A program made the position numbers and the translations under genes. Below are positions 24,507-32,650 of a DNA stretch of 41,170 nucleotides, in pieces. Source of the DNA: Streptomyces sp. SID486 (GTDB lineage Bacteria > Actinomycetota > Actinomycetes > Streptomycetales > Streptomycetaceae); NCBI RefSeq assembly GCF_009865385.1, contig NZ_WWJT01000260.1:1-41170 (forward strand), in the 5' to 3' direction. A model generated the notes under the pieces. That model was given only the letters and a program-made list of their open reading frames with translations, was not told the DNA's origin and did not search any database. Each line of letters opens with the position of its first letter. Position 1 is the stretch's first letter.

Positions 24507-24710
24507 TCAGTTGGGGAGCGGGGCAAGGTTCGCCACGTACGCTTCGAGGTCCGCCCGCCGAATCCGGCGCGTGCGACCCAACTTGATGTACTTCAAGGCG
24601 CCATCGGCCATCAGCTCGTAGACGGTGGAGCGACCGATGGCGAGCGCTTCGGCAGCCTCCTCGGGCTTGTACAGAAGTCGGTCGACGGGGGCGGCGATCG
24701 CGGTGCTCAT
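24507..24710 (-). CDS. xis: excisionase / MerR-type HTH DNA-binding protein
   Basis: A 67-aa winged-helix protein of the excisionase family: RLLYKPEEAAEALAIGRSTVYELMADG is the HTH and ALKYIKLGRTRRIRRADLEAYV the wing and C-terminal helix. It lies directly upstream of int in the same orientation, the classical Xis-Int arrangement of AICEs, and would direct excision by bending DNA next to att. The ATG at 24710 has GAGGAGG upstream. A longer frame reaching 24869 runs through the repeat array and is not credible. Confidence 0.85.
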   Translation of the reverse strand: MSTAIAAPVDRLLYKPEEAAEALAIGRSTVYELMADGALKYIKLGRTRRIRRADLEAYVANLAPLPN

Positions 24711-24754
24711 CCGGGGGTGCCTCCTCGGCAGGCGTCTCGGGGCCTTTCTGAGGT

Positions 24755-24940
24755 CCGCTACTTCCGCTACCTCCGCTACCTCGCAGGTCAGGGGCCCTGT
24801 CTGAGGTAGCGGACGGGGTAGCGGTAGCGGATAGAGCAGGTCAGGTAGCGGATGGGTAGCGGCACGCACGCCCGCTTGCCGCTACCGCGTTAACGCTGGT
24901 CAGGTCAGGTTTTCGGTGCCCGGTAGCGGAGGTAGCGGAC
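24755..24940. repeat. array of GGTAGCGGA iterons, both orientations
   Basis: Eleven or so copies of the 8-9 bp word GGTAGCGG(A) or its complement: TCCGCTAC(C) at 24755, 24764 and 24773 (the last two 9 bp apart), GGTAGCGG(A) at 24806, 24818, 24824, 24845 and 24856, complement at 24880, and GGTAGCGGA at 24923 and 24932. The last pair lies inside the 3' end of the DUF3631 gene; the others fill the gap before xis. Such an iteron cluster next to replication genes fits a replication origin, and it could alternatively be a TraB recognition (clt) cluster. Confidence 0.75.
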
Positions 24941-26051
24941 TTTCCGGGGGAGGGGGGCAGTAGCGCTGCCACGCGTCCCAGAGATCGGAGGCGTAGTAGC
25001 CCTTGAGGACACCGCCGCCGGTCTTGATGTTGCGGGAGGTGATGGGGTCGCCATCGGTGGCGGCGTACTCGCTGAGCATCTTGGACAGGCGTCGCGAGTC
25101 GAGCGGCCGGCCGCCCATGTCGGCCCATGGGGCGTCGTCCAGGGCGTTGAGCCGGTCGAGGACGGCGACGGTGGGCAGGCGGTCGATGCCGGACAGGACG
25201 TGGTCGCGCAGGTCGGTCAGGAGTCGGACGCCGATGCTGCCTTTGTCGTTGGCGCGGGCGGCGTTGACGAACGTGAGGCAGGCTTGACGGGCGCGCTCGG
25301 GCCAGTGTCCGCCGGCGGCGTCGGCGACGGCGATCAACGGTTCCCACACGTCGGCCGGCCGGTCGGTCACCCCGTCCGGCATCTCCGGGAACACGTCGGT
25401 GACCTGTTCCTGTACGATCTCGGCCCACTTGGCGAGCCGGTCCCGGAGTGCGTGCCCCTGTCGGACGTGGATGCGGGTGCGGAAGGGTTCGACTTTCTCG
25501 TTGCGGGCCCGGCGGCGCATGCGGACGACGACCGACCGGGTCATGATCGTGTCGGGAAGGTGCCCGAGTCCGGCGACGGCCACCGCGCAGAACGAGGGGA
25601 ACTCCTGTACTTGCTGGTTGGCTCCGTCACCGACGCATCGGAACATGGGGCGTCCTCGTGCGTGGCCGGCGTTGAGGAACCCTCGGAGCTGTTCGTTCTC
25701 CCCTGCCTTGGGCCCGAAGACGGTGTCGATCTCATCGAACAAGATCGTGGGCCGTCCGCCGTTGATCCCGGAGACGGACCGGAACAGGGCGGCGGCCGAC
25801 GCGTCCACGGCCGCCATGGAGTTGGGCACGAGCGTTTCCACTACCTCCAGCGCCCGAGACTTCCCCGACCCCGGCTCGGGGGACAGGAACGCCAGGCGCG
25901 GGGTGGAGTCGAAGGAGTCGAGCAGGTGGGCGTGCGCGTCCCACAGTGCGACGGCCACGTAGCCGGCCTCGTGGGGGAAGACGTTGAAGCGACGGTGGAA
26001 GGCTTCCACCTCGTCCAGCAGCGCGGCCCCGTCGATGGGCGTAGGGGTCAT
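24900..26051 (-). CDS. DUF3631 P-loop ATPase, AICE replication helicase-like
   Basis: A 383-aa ATPase with Walker A SPEPGSGKS (about residues 57-65) and Walker B TILFDEID (102-109), followed by sensor-like FCAVAVAGLGHLPDTIMTRSVVVRMRRR and a C-terminal DUF3631 domain (LSKMLSEYAATDGDPITSRNI...). In AICEs and plasmids this domain accompanies prim-pol proteins and is thought to supply the helicase/loader function for element replication. The ATG at 26051 overlaps the stop of the upstream gene (ATGA), so the two are translationally coupled. A start 15 codons earlier is less likely. Confidence 0.8.
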   Translation of the reverse strand: MTPTPIDGAALLDEVEAFHRRFNVFPHEAGYVAVALWDAHAHLLDSFDSTPRLAFLSPEPGSGKSRALEVVETLVPNSMAAVDASAAALFRSVSGINGGRPTILFDEIDTVFGPKAGENEQLRGFLNAGHARGRPMFRCVGDGANQQVQEFPSFCAVAVAGLGHLPDTIMTRSVVVRMRRRARNEKVEPFRTRIHVRQGHALRDRLAKWAEIVQEQVTDVFPEMPDGVTDRPADVWEPLIAVADAAGGHWPERARQACLTFVNAARANDKGSIGVRLLTDLRDHVLSGIDRLPTVAVLDRLNALDDAPWADMGGRPLDSRRLSKMLSEYAATDGDPITSRNIKTGGGVLKGYYASDLWDAWQRYCPPPPESPLPPLPGTENLT

Positions 26052-26479
26052 GCGGCGGCCCTCTCTTCCGTGGGTGCGGCGGGCTTTCCGGTGCAAGCGG
26101 ACTTGTGGGCGTCGTACTCGGCGACCAGTGCGGCCACGGCGCGGGGGCCACTGGCGGTGCTGGTCTGTCCGCAGGGGCAGGCGTAGGCGGCGGTGGGGGT
26201 GTCGCCGGTGCGGGTGGACCAGCGGGCGCCGTCCCAGTGGTGGCGGTAAACCGGCGGGGCGTAGATCCGAAGACCAGGCCGCCCCGGTGTCGGGTCTGCC
26301 ATGCCGTGGCGGGCCTCGTCGGATTTGAACCGCTGAGAGCTAAGTGCAGTGACGACGCCCTTGCGGGCGGCGCCTGTCGGCTCGCCCACGACCGGCCCGG
26401 GCACGGGTTGCTCGGCGACGCGTCGACCGGTGGGCGTCGACGGTTGGCCTTCCAAGGGGGATGCGGCGGGGGCGCTCAT
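26048..26479 (-). CDS. small protein with C-terminal zinc-ribbon-like site
   Basis: A 143-aa protein overlapping both neighbours by 4 bp (ATGA at each end), so it is part of the prim-pol/DUF3631 operon. The N-terminal half is Pro/Ala/Gly-rich and probably disordered. The C-terminal half contains RIYAPPVYRHHWDGARWSTR and a CPCG...H-x3-C arrangement (AYACPCGQT ... YDAHKSAC) that could bind zinc. I do not recognise the family; an accessory role in element replication is inferred only from position. Confidence 0.65.
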   Translation of the reverse strand: MSAPAASPLEGQPSTPTGRRVAEQPVPGPVVGEPTGAARKGVVTALSSQRFKSDEARHGMADPTPGRPGLRIYAPPVYRHHWDGARWSTRTGDTPTAAYACPCGQTSTASGPRAVAALVAEYDAHKSACTGKPAAPTEERAAA

Positions 26480-27378
26480 GCCGCCTGCCTGGGGCGGGCT
26501 TTGCGGATGGAGCTGTCCAGGGCGCTGCGGATGGTGGTGCGGCACTCGGCCGCGGTGAGTCCCACCGCCTCGCCCGCCCCTTGGAAGGCGTCCTCGGCCA
26601 CGTGCCGGGGGAGGTCGCGCCATGCGACGAACCGCCCCACCTTGAAGGCGCATCGGTTCAGGACGGTGTTGCGCAAGCCTTCCGGGGCGGCGGCCACCGT
26701 CGCGCATTCGGCTTCCAGCGCGGCGAGGGCGGCGCGGCTGCCGTCCACCGCTGGCAGCCTCAGAGTCCCCACAGGACGCGCGGGAGCGGGATTCAGGATG
26801 CTCAGCAGCCACGACGGCAGAGGAGCGGCCACAGAGGCGCACAGTGCCTCGTACCGTCCGACCGGGGTGATGCTGCCGGTCGCGACGACGTACCCGCCCC
26901 ACGCCCGAGTGTCGACCGAAACCGCCACGGTGCTCGCCGTGTTGCCCAACCTCAGACCGGGCGGGCAGGTGAAGTACAGGTGCGCTCCACCGCTCGCGGT
27001 CCGCACCCGGTAGGTGTCGGGGACGGCGTGTCCGGCGCGCTCGCAGAGCGCTGCAAAGGTGGTCGCGCCGCTAGGCGCGTCCGAACTGTTCTTGTCCTTG
27101 GGCACGTCCAGGTCGATGACGACCAGCCCGGACGGGCCGGTGGCGATGCCGACGTTGAACGGCGCCCGCGACCATGCGGCGCGGATGCGGGCGGGGTCGG
27201 TGGTGGCGCGCTGCTCCCACTTCACGTGCCCGGTCGTGCACGGGTCGGTACGGGTGCAGGTCTTCTCTCCGTGCAGGGCGGGCGGCTTGCTGCCGGGCCT
27301 GCACGGGAAGACGTGCCAGCCGCGCTCGGCGGCGGCTAAGGCTGCATGGAGCAGCGCGGTTTGGGCGTCATGGGTCAT
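26476..27378 (-). CDS. bifunctional DNA primase/polymerase (prim-pol)
   Basis: A 300-aa archaeo-eukaryotic-type primase-polymerase that would start and extend DNA at the element's origin. Catalytic motifs are visible: VVIDLDVPK (Asp89, Asp91), the nucleotide-binding TASGGAHLYF (about 128-136) and the third acidic motif region SVDTRAWGGYVVATGS (Asp156). An N-terminal Cys-containing loop (CTRTDPCTTGHVKW) is common in this family. It starts at the ATG at 27378 and is followed by two ATGA-coupled genes. It defines the element as a prim-pol-replicating AICE rather than a rolling-circle RepSA type. Confidence 0.88.
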   Translation of the reverse strand: MTHDAQTALLHAALAAAERGWHVFPCRPGSKPPALHGEKTCTRTDPCTTGHVKWEQRATTDPARIRAAWSRAPFNVGIATGPSGLVVIDLDVPKDKNSSDAPSGATTFAALCERAGHAVPDTYRVRTASGGAHLYFTCPPGLRLGNTASTVAVSVDTRAWGGYVVATGSITPVGRYEALCASVAAPLPSWLLSILNPAPARPVGTLRLPAVDGSRAALAALEAECATVAAAPEGLRNTVLNRCAFKVGRFVAWRDLPRHVAEDAFQGAGEAVGLTAAECRTTIRSALDSSIRKARPRQAA

Positions 27379-27416
27379 GCTGGATGTCTCCAGTGCTCTA
27401 GATGGTGCTGGGTGAC

Positions 27417-27460
27417 AAGGGCGGCCCCGCGGCTTTGGCGAGACGATGGGGGCCGCCCTT
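27417..27460 (-). terminator. terminator between the membrane protein and prim-pol genes
   Basis: AAGGGCGGCCCC and GGGGCCGCCCTT form a perfect 12-bp stem around a 20-nt loop, starting 8 bp after the stop of the upstream gene (leftward). The prim-pol operon therefore probably has its own promoter in 27379-27416 or relies on partial read-through. Confidence 0.75.
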
Positions 27461-27467
27461 GGCGTAG

Positions 27468-27932
27468 CTAGCTGTGGAAGTGGTTGCGTTTGAAGACCGC
27501 GCGGCGGATGTGGACCGTGGTGCCCTGCCGTCGGCCGTTGGTGCTGAAGACCTGGATGGCGATCCATCCGCCGAAGATGACGGCGGCCAGGATGATGAGC
27601 TGGGTGATCAGCGCCGTGAGTGCGGTGATGAACGTGGTGAGCAGGAGCAGTCCGCCGCACACGGCGAGGAATCCGACGCCTCCCAGGGCGACGTTCACCG
27701 CCGCGCGGGAGACGGGCGGCTTGGCCGCGACCGGTTCGGGCTGCAGGGTGCTGACGGCGTAGCCGGTGACGATCCGCCCGTCCGGCAGGACGATGCTCGC
27801 CACGGTCGGAACGGCCTGCGGCTGCACGGGGACGACCGGGGCCGGGATGATGGCGGCCGGGGTGAGGGGCGCGGGCTGGTGGAGGTTGACGACCCGGCCG
27901 GCGGGTGCGCTGCGGGTGGGTTCGGGGTGCAT
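27468..27932 (-). CDS. membrane protein of the transfer module
   Basis: A 154-aa protein with a long Pro/Ala/Val-rich N-terminal part (cytoplasmic or disordered, about 80 aa), two adjacent hydrophobic helices (VALGGVGFLAVCGGLLLLTTF and LITQLIILAAVIFGGWIAI) and a short basic tail (RRAVFKRNHFHS). It lies downstream of traB in the same direction. Small two-helix proteins like this accompany traB in AICEs and often act with Spd proteins in spreading. No specific family is recognised. Confidence 0.7.
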   Translation of the reverse strand: MHPEPTRSAPAGRVVNLHQPAPLTPAAIIPAPVVPVQPQAVPTVASIVLPDGRIVTGYAVSTLQPEPVAAKPPVSRAAVNVALGGVGFLAVCGGLLLLTTFITALTALITQLIILAAVIFGGWIAIQVFSTNGRRQGTTVHIRRAVFKRNHFHS

Positions 27933-27954
27933 GTGGAATCCCTTCCGGGGCTCA

Positions 27955-28115
27955 GTCAGGGAGGCGGAGGCACCCCCTTGGGGTGCCGTGTGGAGGGGGT
28001 CTCAGGCTGCTGAGCTGGGGTGCCTCCCTTCCTCCCTGGGCGATCATTTGTGCTGGTCAGGGCCAGGGAGGCAGGTCAGGGAGGGAGTGAGGGAGTTCTC
28101 CCTGCCTCCCTGACC
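27955..28115. repeat. cluster of GTCAGGGAGG repeats after traB, with hairpin
   Basis: Copies of (GT)CAGGGAGG(C) occur at 27955, 28064 and 28075, complementary copies at 28031 and 28104, and partial ones at 28022, 28087 and 28127. Copies at 28074-28084 and 28105-28115 are exact complements, so they also form a large hairpin with inner stem AGGGAG/CTCCCT. The cluster starts 24 bp past the traB stop codon. TraB proteins bind clustered 8-bp repeats at clt, and the motif resembles the G-rich orienting sequences read by FtsK. A dual role as traB terminator is possible. Confidence 0.7.
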
Positions 28116-28138
28116 CGGGCGGGCTCGGCTCCCTGCCG

Positions 28139-30250
28139 TCAGGCGTCGGAAGCGGAACCATCGGCGTCGCGGTGGGCGAGGGCGCGGGTGATGTGGTCGC
28201 GGCCGACGACCATGCGGCCGTCGGACTTGTACGGCTCGGCGCCGGTGCCGTCCAGGACGCGGGTGAGGTCGACGGGCGACCAGGTGCCGTACGCCTCGGG
28301 GTTCAGCACGGAGAGCCGCTTGAGCACGTCCTGGGTGCGCAGCCGCGGGGCGTCCCCGATGACGTGAGCGATGTCGGCGAGCGGGTCGCGTTCCTCGTCG
28401 TCGCGTTCGATGGCGTGCAGGGTGGTGACGCCGTCGCGCAGGGCCTTTGCCCGGTCGGTGATGGCTTCGGCGGTGTCGTCGTCGATGTAGTGCGTGCGCA
28501 CGGTGATGGAGGACTGGCCGGCCGGGATGGTGATGCCGTCGGAGGCGACGACCAGCGTCCCGCGGTCCAGCCCCGGGCGCAGCAGGTTCGGGGCGGCGCC
28601 ACCATCGACGGCTTTGTCGCCCAGCGCCATGCGGGCCTGCGATTCGGTGCCCAGGGCGAGGCTGGCGCGGGTGTGGGCGCCTTCGCGGACGAGCTTGGGC
28701 AGGTTTTCGTTGGTGGGGTCCTGGGTGCCCTGCCACATCAGGACGTTGACCGCGCGGCCCTGGTTGTGGATTTTGCGGACGGCCATGAAGTACCGGGAGT
28801 TGGCCTTGGCGCCGCCGTAGGGGCGCTTGTCCTCGTCCTTGGCCGGGCACATGAACGCCACCTGTGCCTCATCGACCAGCACGATCAGCGGCGGGAACGT
28901 GGTGCCGGGAGGGGCCTGGATACGGCGGTTCATCTCCTCGACCGCGCCTTCGACCATCTCGGTCACCTGGATCACGTGCTCATCGGTGGGGCCCTGAATG
29001 AGGGTGAGGGCGAGGCCGTCGAACATGGCCCAGTCGCCCACGCCCTTGAGGTCCCCCATGAGGAACTGCACCGACTTGTCCAGCGACAGCCACAGCGCCA
29101 GGGACCGCAGGGCCACGGTCTTGCCCTGGTTCGACAGTCCGGTGATGAGCAGGTGCCGCTGATAGAGGCTCAGGGCGGCGGCGTCGCCGCGCAGGTCCTG
29201 CCCCCATGGCGCTTTCCCCTTGGCGTAGTCGGCGGTCATCGTGTCGTCGGTGGCCAGCGGGGACGGGCCGATCGGTTCGTCCAGCGCCCCGGAGTCGGCC
29301 ACCCACAGCCGCACCGTACGGGCCGCCTGCGGGATGGTGATGAACACCTCGTGCTCGTGCCGGGACAGGTTCTCGGCAAGCTTCCGGCGCCGGTTCTGGA
29401 CCTCGTTGGTCGACACCCCCGACGGCAGGGTGACGTCGACCTCGACACCGCATCCGGCGATGACGATCGGGGACAGCATCGACGCCCCCGCGTCGCCCAT
29501 CTCCTGAATCGCCCTACGCAGCGCGGGCACCCCCAGGTCACGCAGGGCCTTAACCACAATCGACGGGGTAATCGGCTCGCCCTCACCGGAGCGGACGCCT
29601 GCCGGCAGCGCCCACTGCGGTGCGGCCTGCTGGTGGGCCCCGACCGACCACAGGGCGAGCAGGGCCAGGAACGGGCCAATCGTCAGGGCCGGTCCCCACA
29701 CCACTTGCACGATGGTGATCAGCAGGTTGATGAACTTGATGACCGCCATGAGGGGGGTGACGACCTCGGTGGCGTCCTTCGTGGCGATGGCCATCGCGAT
29801 GCCGAGCAGGACCAGTCCGCCGACGCCCATACCGGCGCTGACGGCCGCGCCCTTGGCCGCGTCCAGCGGCGAGTGCAGCAGGTCCATGCGGCGGCGGTGG
29901 CGGGCGTCGCGGAAGCGCTGCCCTCGCTCCTCCCACTCGGCCGCCGCCTCGAAGTTCCCCGCGGCTTCGGCGGTGCGCATGTACCGCTCGTAGCGGGCGG
30001 TGGTCCGGCTGTCCCACGCCCGGCGGCCCATGATCCGCGCGCCCCCGACGATGTACAGGCTGTGCCGGGCGACCGTGCGGGCGGTCGTCTTCGTCGCCTC
30101 GTGGGTGACGGCCGTCCGCACGGCGCGGCCGGACCGCAGCCACAACGGCACGGGGGGCGCGGCCGGCAGGTCGGGGACCACGGTCAGCGTGGTCACGGCC
30201 GGGTCGGTGGGCGTGGTGTTCTTGTGCAGGTGGACGACGTTGCCGCTCAT
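28139..30250 (-). CDS. traB: TraB/FtsK-SpoIIIE family conjugative DNA translocase
   Basis: A 703-aa motor that would pump double-stranded element DNA between mycelial cells. Residues about 140-157 and 165-205 are hydrophobic membrane segments. The motor has Walker A GLSNQGKT (371-378), Walker B LIVLVDEAQ (455-463) and FtsK-like segments MGDLKGVGDW and LMWQGTQDP. The C-terminal ~60 aa (TQDVLKRLSVLNPEAYGTWS ... RMVVGRDHITRAL) form a winged-helix domain of the type that reads TRS/clt repeats. The start is the ATG with AGGAG about 10 nt upstream, 91 bp after the preceding gene. One TraB protein suffices for transfer in Streptomyces, so no relaxase is expected. Confidence 0.92.
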   Translation of the reverse strand: MSGNVVHLHKNTTPTDPAVTTLTVVPDLPAAPPVPLWLRSGRAVRTAVTHEATKTTARTVARHSLYIVGGARIMGRRAWDSRTTARYERYMRTAEAAGNFEAAAEWEERGQRFRDARHRRRMDLLHSPLDAAKGAAVSAGMGVGGLVLLGIAMAIATKDATEVVTPLMAVIKFINLLITIVQVVWGPALTIGPFLALLALWSVGAHQQAAPQWALPAGVRSGEGEPITPSIVVKALRDLGVPALRRAIQEMGDAGASMLSPIVIAGCGVEVDVTLPSGVSTNEVQNRRRKLAENLSRHEHEVFITIPQAARTVRLWVADSGALDEPIGPSPLATDDTMTADYAKGKAPWGQDLRGDAAALSLYQRHLLITGLSNQGKTVALRSLALWLSLDKSVQFLMGDLKGVGDWAMFDGLALTLIQGPTDEHVIQVTEMVEGAVEEMNRRIQAPPGTTFPPLIVLVDEAQVAFMCPAKDEDKRPYGGAKANSRYFMAVRKIHNQGRAVNVLMWQGTQDPTNENLPKLVREGAHTRASLALGTESQARMALGDKAVDGGAAPNLLRPGLDRGTLVVASDGITIPAGQSSITVRTHYIDDDTAEAITDRAKALRDGVTTLHAIERDDEERDPLADIAHVIGDAPRLRTQDVLKRLSVLNPEAYGTWSPVDLTRVLDGTGAEPYKSDGRMVVGRDHITRALAHRDADGSASDA

Positions 30251-30341
30251 AACGGCAGGCTCCTGACTGCCCCGGTTCGGGGCGAAGCGAGGGGGGAGGG
30301 TGCGGCGAGGGGGCCGGGCCGCGGGGGCCCGGCCGGGCTGG

Positions 30342-30659
30342 TCACCACCAGCGGGAGGACTTCTGCGCGGCGCGGGCGGTGGCGGCCTCGTTGACGATCC
30401 GCTGCCGCTCGGTGTGCATCGCCGCGATCTCCGCGACCAGCCGTGTCTCAGCGGACTGCCAGGCGGTGTCCAACTGGCGTTCGGCGCGGGCGGGGCTGTC
30501 GCCCCGGACGATCCGGTACGAGCCGCCGGCGAGGGCCCCGAGGACGGCGCGGCGTTCGCGGCCGTCCAGCGGCCACATCTCGCGGTTGCGGACCGCTTCG
30601 AGCTTGCGGTTCGTCTCCCGGATCGCGCGGTCCAGGCGGCGGGTGTCGGGCTTGCCCAT
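30342..30659 (-). CDS. hypothetical basic helical protein of the transfer operon
   Basis: A 105-aa protein rich in Arg/Ala/Glu, predicted mostly helical (RRLDRAIRETNRKLEAVRNREMW ... HTERQRIVNEAATARAAQ), ending SRWW. The ATG at 30659 has GAGGAG at good spacing. A GTG at 30668 would overlap the upstream gene by 8 bp. It lies between the RRQRL-type gene and traB in the same direction. Short proteins like this are common at this position in streptomycete AICEs; I cannot assign a function. Confidence 0.65.
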   Translation of the reverse strand: MGKPDTRRLDRAIRETNRKLEAVRNREMWPLDGRERRAVLGALAGGSYRIVRGDSPARAERQLDTAWQSAETRLVAEIAAMHTERQRIVNEAATARAAQKSSRWW

Positions 30660-30660
30660 G

Positions 30661-31008
30661 TCAGGCACTCCTCAGGGCTGGGGAGGGTTCGGGGAAGGCG
30701 CAGGGGGTGCACATGCCGAGCGATGCGGGGATGACGTAGCCCGCATCACGGCGGCAGGCAGGGCAGAGACGGCGGGCGCGGTTGGCCTTGGCCAGCGCCG
30801 CCCACCGGCCGGGCGTCATCGGCCTAACCGGCTTGGCCAGGTCGACGCGGTACAGGTAGGCGACCAGCGGTGGCCGGCGGCGGCGGGGCCGTTGCAACTC
30901 GGCGGCCACGCCCTGGCCACCCGGCCGTAGGCCGCGTGCGCGGAGCTGTCGGCGGGTGGCGTAGCCGTCCGGGGCCAGCCGCCACCGGAACACCGGCAGC
31001 GCCCCCAT
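30661..31008 (-). CDS. RRQRL-motif zinc-binding protein
   Basis: A 115-aa protein with ATRRQLRARGLRPGGQ, the RRQ(R)L motif, then YLYRVDLAKPVRPMTPGRW and two Cys pairs (LCPACRRDAG and MCTPCAF) that would make one zinc site. This architecture recurs in the transfer operons of streptomycete AICEs and is usually annotated as an RRQRL motif-containing zinc-binding protein. The ATG at 31008 overlaps the stop of the spdB-like gene (ATGA). The biochemical role is unknown; DNA or RNA binding is plausible. Confidence 0.75.
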   Translation of the reverse strand: MGALPVFRWRLAPDGYATRRQLRARGLRPGGQGVAAELQRPRRRRPPLVAYLYRVDLAKPVRPMTPGRWAALAKANRARRLCPACRRDAGYVIPASLGMCTPCAFPEPSPALRSA

Positions 31009-32132
31009 CAGCCGGCCCGCTCGGCAAGCAGGGCGTCACGCAGCTTGCGCGCGTTGGCCGGGGAGGTGCGCAGTTCCCGGCGGATGCCCTCACCGGTGAT
31101 CTGCGCGTTAGTCCAGTCGGCCGTCACGGCGCGGGCCTCGGTCATGAGCTGTTCCGGGGTGCGGCGCACCCGCGGGGTCTTCGCCGTCTCAGGGACCCGG
31201 TACGTGGCCCGCGCCGCGCGGGTCGACTCAGCCGCCACCGACTGTCGTGCAGTCGGCCGGGTCGGGATCGACTCCGGGGACGGAAGGGCGGCCACCGGCT
31301 TGAGCAGGCGACCCGACTTGCCCACGGCGGCCGGGACCGGATCGGGCAGCGGGAGCCGGATCAGGGTGACCGTGGCCGGGGTCGATTCCGGCAGGCCAAC
31401 CCTAGACCGTTCCACCGCGGTTACGGTCGATTCCTCCGCATCCGTTCCACCTGCTGTGATCGCGGCGGTGAGGGCGGGCGGGGTGGTCCAGGTGGGCAAT
31501 GCCCACCCGTCGGCCGTGCCTGCCAGGGCCCGTGCGGCGCCCTCGCCCTGCTGGGTGCCTTCGAGCTGCGACCACGCCTTGGCGAGCTTGGTCGCGGTCG
31601 TGGCACGGACCCGGGCGACCCGGGCCCCGGCCGCCGTGACCGCCGCGAGGCGGGTCTGCTCGGTGCCGGCTTCGGCCCGCAGCCGGGCCCGTTCCAGCGC
31701 CGCCGCGTCGCGGGCCTGCTGCTGGATCGTGCGGATCGACTCCAGCGCGCCCGGAGTCAGCGCGGTCTGCTCCCACAGCCCGTGGACCAGCCACAGGGCC
31801 TTTGCCCCGAGCGGCAGCCAGGACACCGCGAGCCAGGCGCCGGTGTTGCCGTCGGCGGAGAGCGCGTGAGCGACCAGGACACCGGTCGCGACCACGCCGA
31901 ATCCCCAGCCGACCGCAGTCATGGCGTTGTTGTGGTCGCCCTGGCGGGCGAGGCGTCGTTCGTAGGCGAGGGTGGCGAGCCAGCCGCCGTCCAGGCCGAG
32001 GCCGACGACCAGGGCGATGCCCCACGGCATCGAGCCGCCCAGCCACATCACGACCACGGCCAGGGTCAGGACCATGGACACCGCCGTCATGGCGACGGCC
32101 GGGGCGGCCGACGCGCTGCGTTTGCTGCTCAT
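31008..32132 (-). CDS. SpdB-like spread/transfer membrane protein
   Basis: A 374-aa protein with an N-terminal hydrophobic block of about four helices (VAMTAVSMVLTLAVVVMWLGG, WGIALVVGLGLDGGWLATLAY, GWGFGVVATGVLVAHAL, WLAVSWLPLGAKALWLVHGLW). A helical Ala/Arg-rich segment (residues about 140-220), a Pro-rich linker and a C-terminal helix-turn-helix-like domain (TPEQLMTEARAVTADWTNAQ ... RTSPANARKLRDALLAERAG) follow. This is the layout of SpdB2-type proteins that help spread element DNA through the mycelium and interact with TraB. The ATG overlaps the upstream stop (ATGA). Confidence 0.78.
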   Translation of the reverse strand: MSSKRSASAAPAVAMTAVSMVLTLAVVVMWLGGSMPWGIALVVGLGLDGGWLATLAYERRLARQGDHNNAMTAVGWGFGVVATGVLVAHALSADGNTGAWLAVSWLPLGAKALWLVHGLWEQTALTPGALESIRTIQQQARDAAALERARLRAEAGTEQTRLAAVTAAGARVARVRATTATKLAKAWSQLEGTQQGEGAARALAGTADGWALPTWTTPPALTAAITAGGTDAEESTVTAVERSRVGLPESTPATVTLIRLPLPDPVPAAVGKSGRLLKPVAALPSPESIPTRPTARQSVAAESTRAARATYRVPETAKTPRVRRTPEQLMTEARAVTADWTNAQITGEGIRRELRTSPANARKLRDALLAERAG

Positions 32133-32347
32133 CGCTCCCCCTCCCGCGACTCCGAGTCGGCGCACTTCGTGCAGTCGGGCGGGCACTCGGCCTCGGCCGG
32201 CGGCTGCGTCAGGTACCGGACCGCGATGACGGCCAGCCCCAGGACGCAGGCCAGCGCGGTCAGCAACCCGTCGTGGGCAATGAACTTCGCCCACCACTCG
32301 AAGGCGACCACGCACAGGATCAGCGCCAGGTACAGGCGGCCGCTCAT
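32129..32347 (-). CDS. small membrane protein with C-terminal Cys motif
   Basis: A 72-aa protein with two hydrophobic segments (LYLALILCVVAFEWWAKFI and LLTALACVLGLAVIAVRYL) and a short tail with CPPDCTKC. It overlaps both neighbours by 4 bp (ATGA at 32344 and 32129), placing it firmly in the transfer operon. Likely an Spd-type accessory; no closer assignment possible. Confidence 0.75.
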   Translation of the reverse strand: MSGRLYLALILCVVAFEWWAKFIAHDGLLTALACVLGLAVIAVRYLTQPPAEAECPPDCTKCADSESREGER

Positions 32348-32613
32348 GCCGCACCGCCGGGCAGGCTCGCGGCGGCGGTGCGGTTGGCCAGCTCCCGGCG
32401 GGCGGCGAGCAAACGTCGGCGGGCCCGGCGGATGCGCTGCGCGTCCAGCTCGGACGGCGTGCGTCCCAGCGTGATGATCTGTGCGTCGAGCAGGTCGACG
32501 GCCGCCAGGATCGCGGGCATCTCCTGCTCGATCGCGTCCAGCTCCGCGGTCGTCGGCTCCATGAAGTCGGCGAACGCGGTAACAGCGTCCTGAACAGTAA
32601 CGATGTGGCTCAT
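32344..32613 (-). CDS. DUF6284 family protein, first gene of the transfer operon
   Basis: An 89-aa helical protein (TVQDAVTAFADFMEPTTAELDAIEQEMPAI ... RARRRLLAARRELANR) matching a small family common at the head of streptomycete AICE transfer operons. The ATG at 32613 has GAGAGGAA upstream. The next four genes follow with overlaps or almost none, so transcription of the spd-traB unit starts upstream of here, in the structured region 32651-33215. Confidence 0.72.
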   Translation of the reverse strand: MSHIVTVQDAVTAFADFMEPTTAELDAIEQEMPAILAAVDLLDAQIITLGRTPSELDAQRIRRARRRLLAARRELANRTAAASLPGGAA

Positions 32614-32650
32614 TGGGTCTGGTTCCTCTCACACAGGAACGGCCCGAACA

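Noticed and set aside
27474..28013. Plus-strand frame through the transfer-module membrane protein gene
   Set aside because: It is antisense to a clear two-helix membrane protein and runs into the repeat cluster; no ribosome site or motif.
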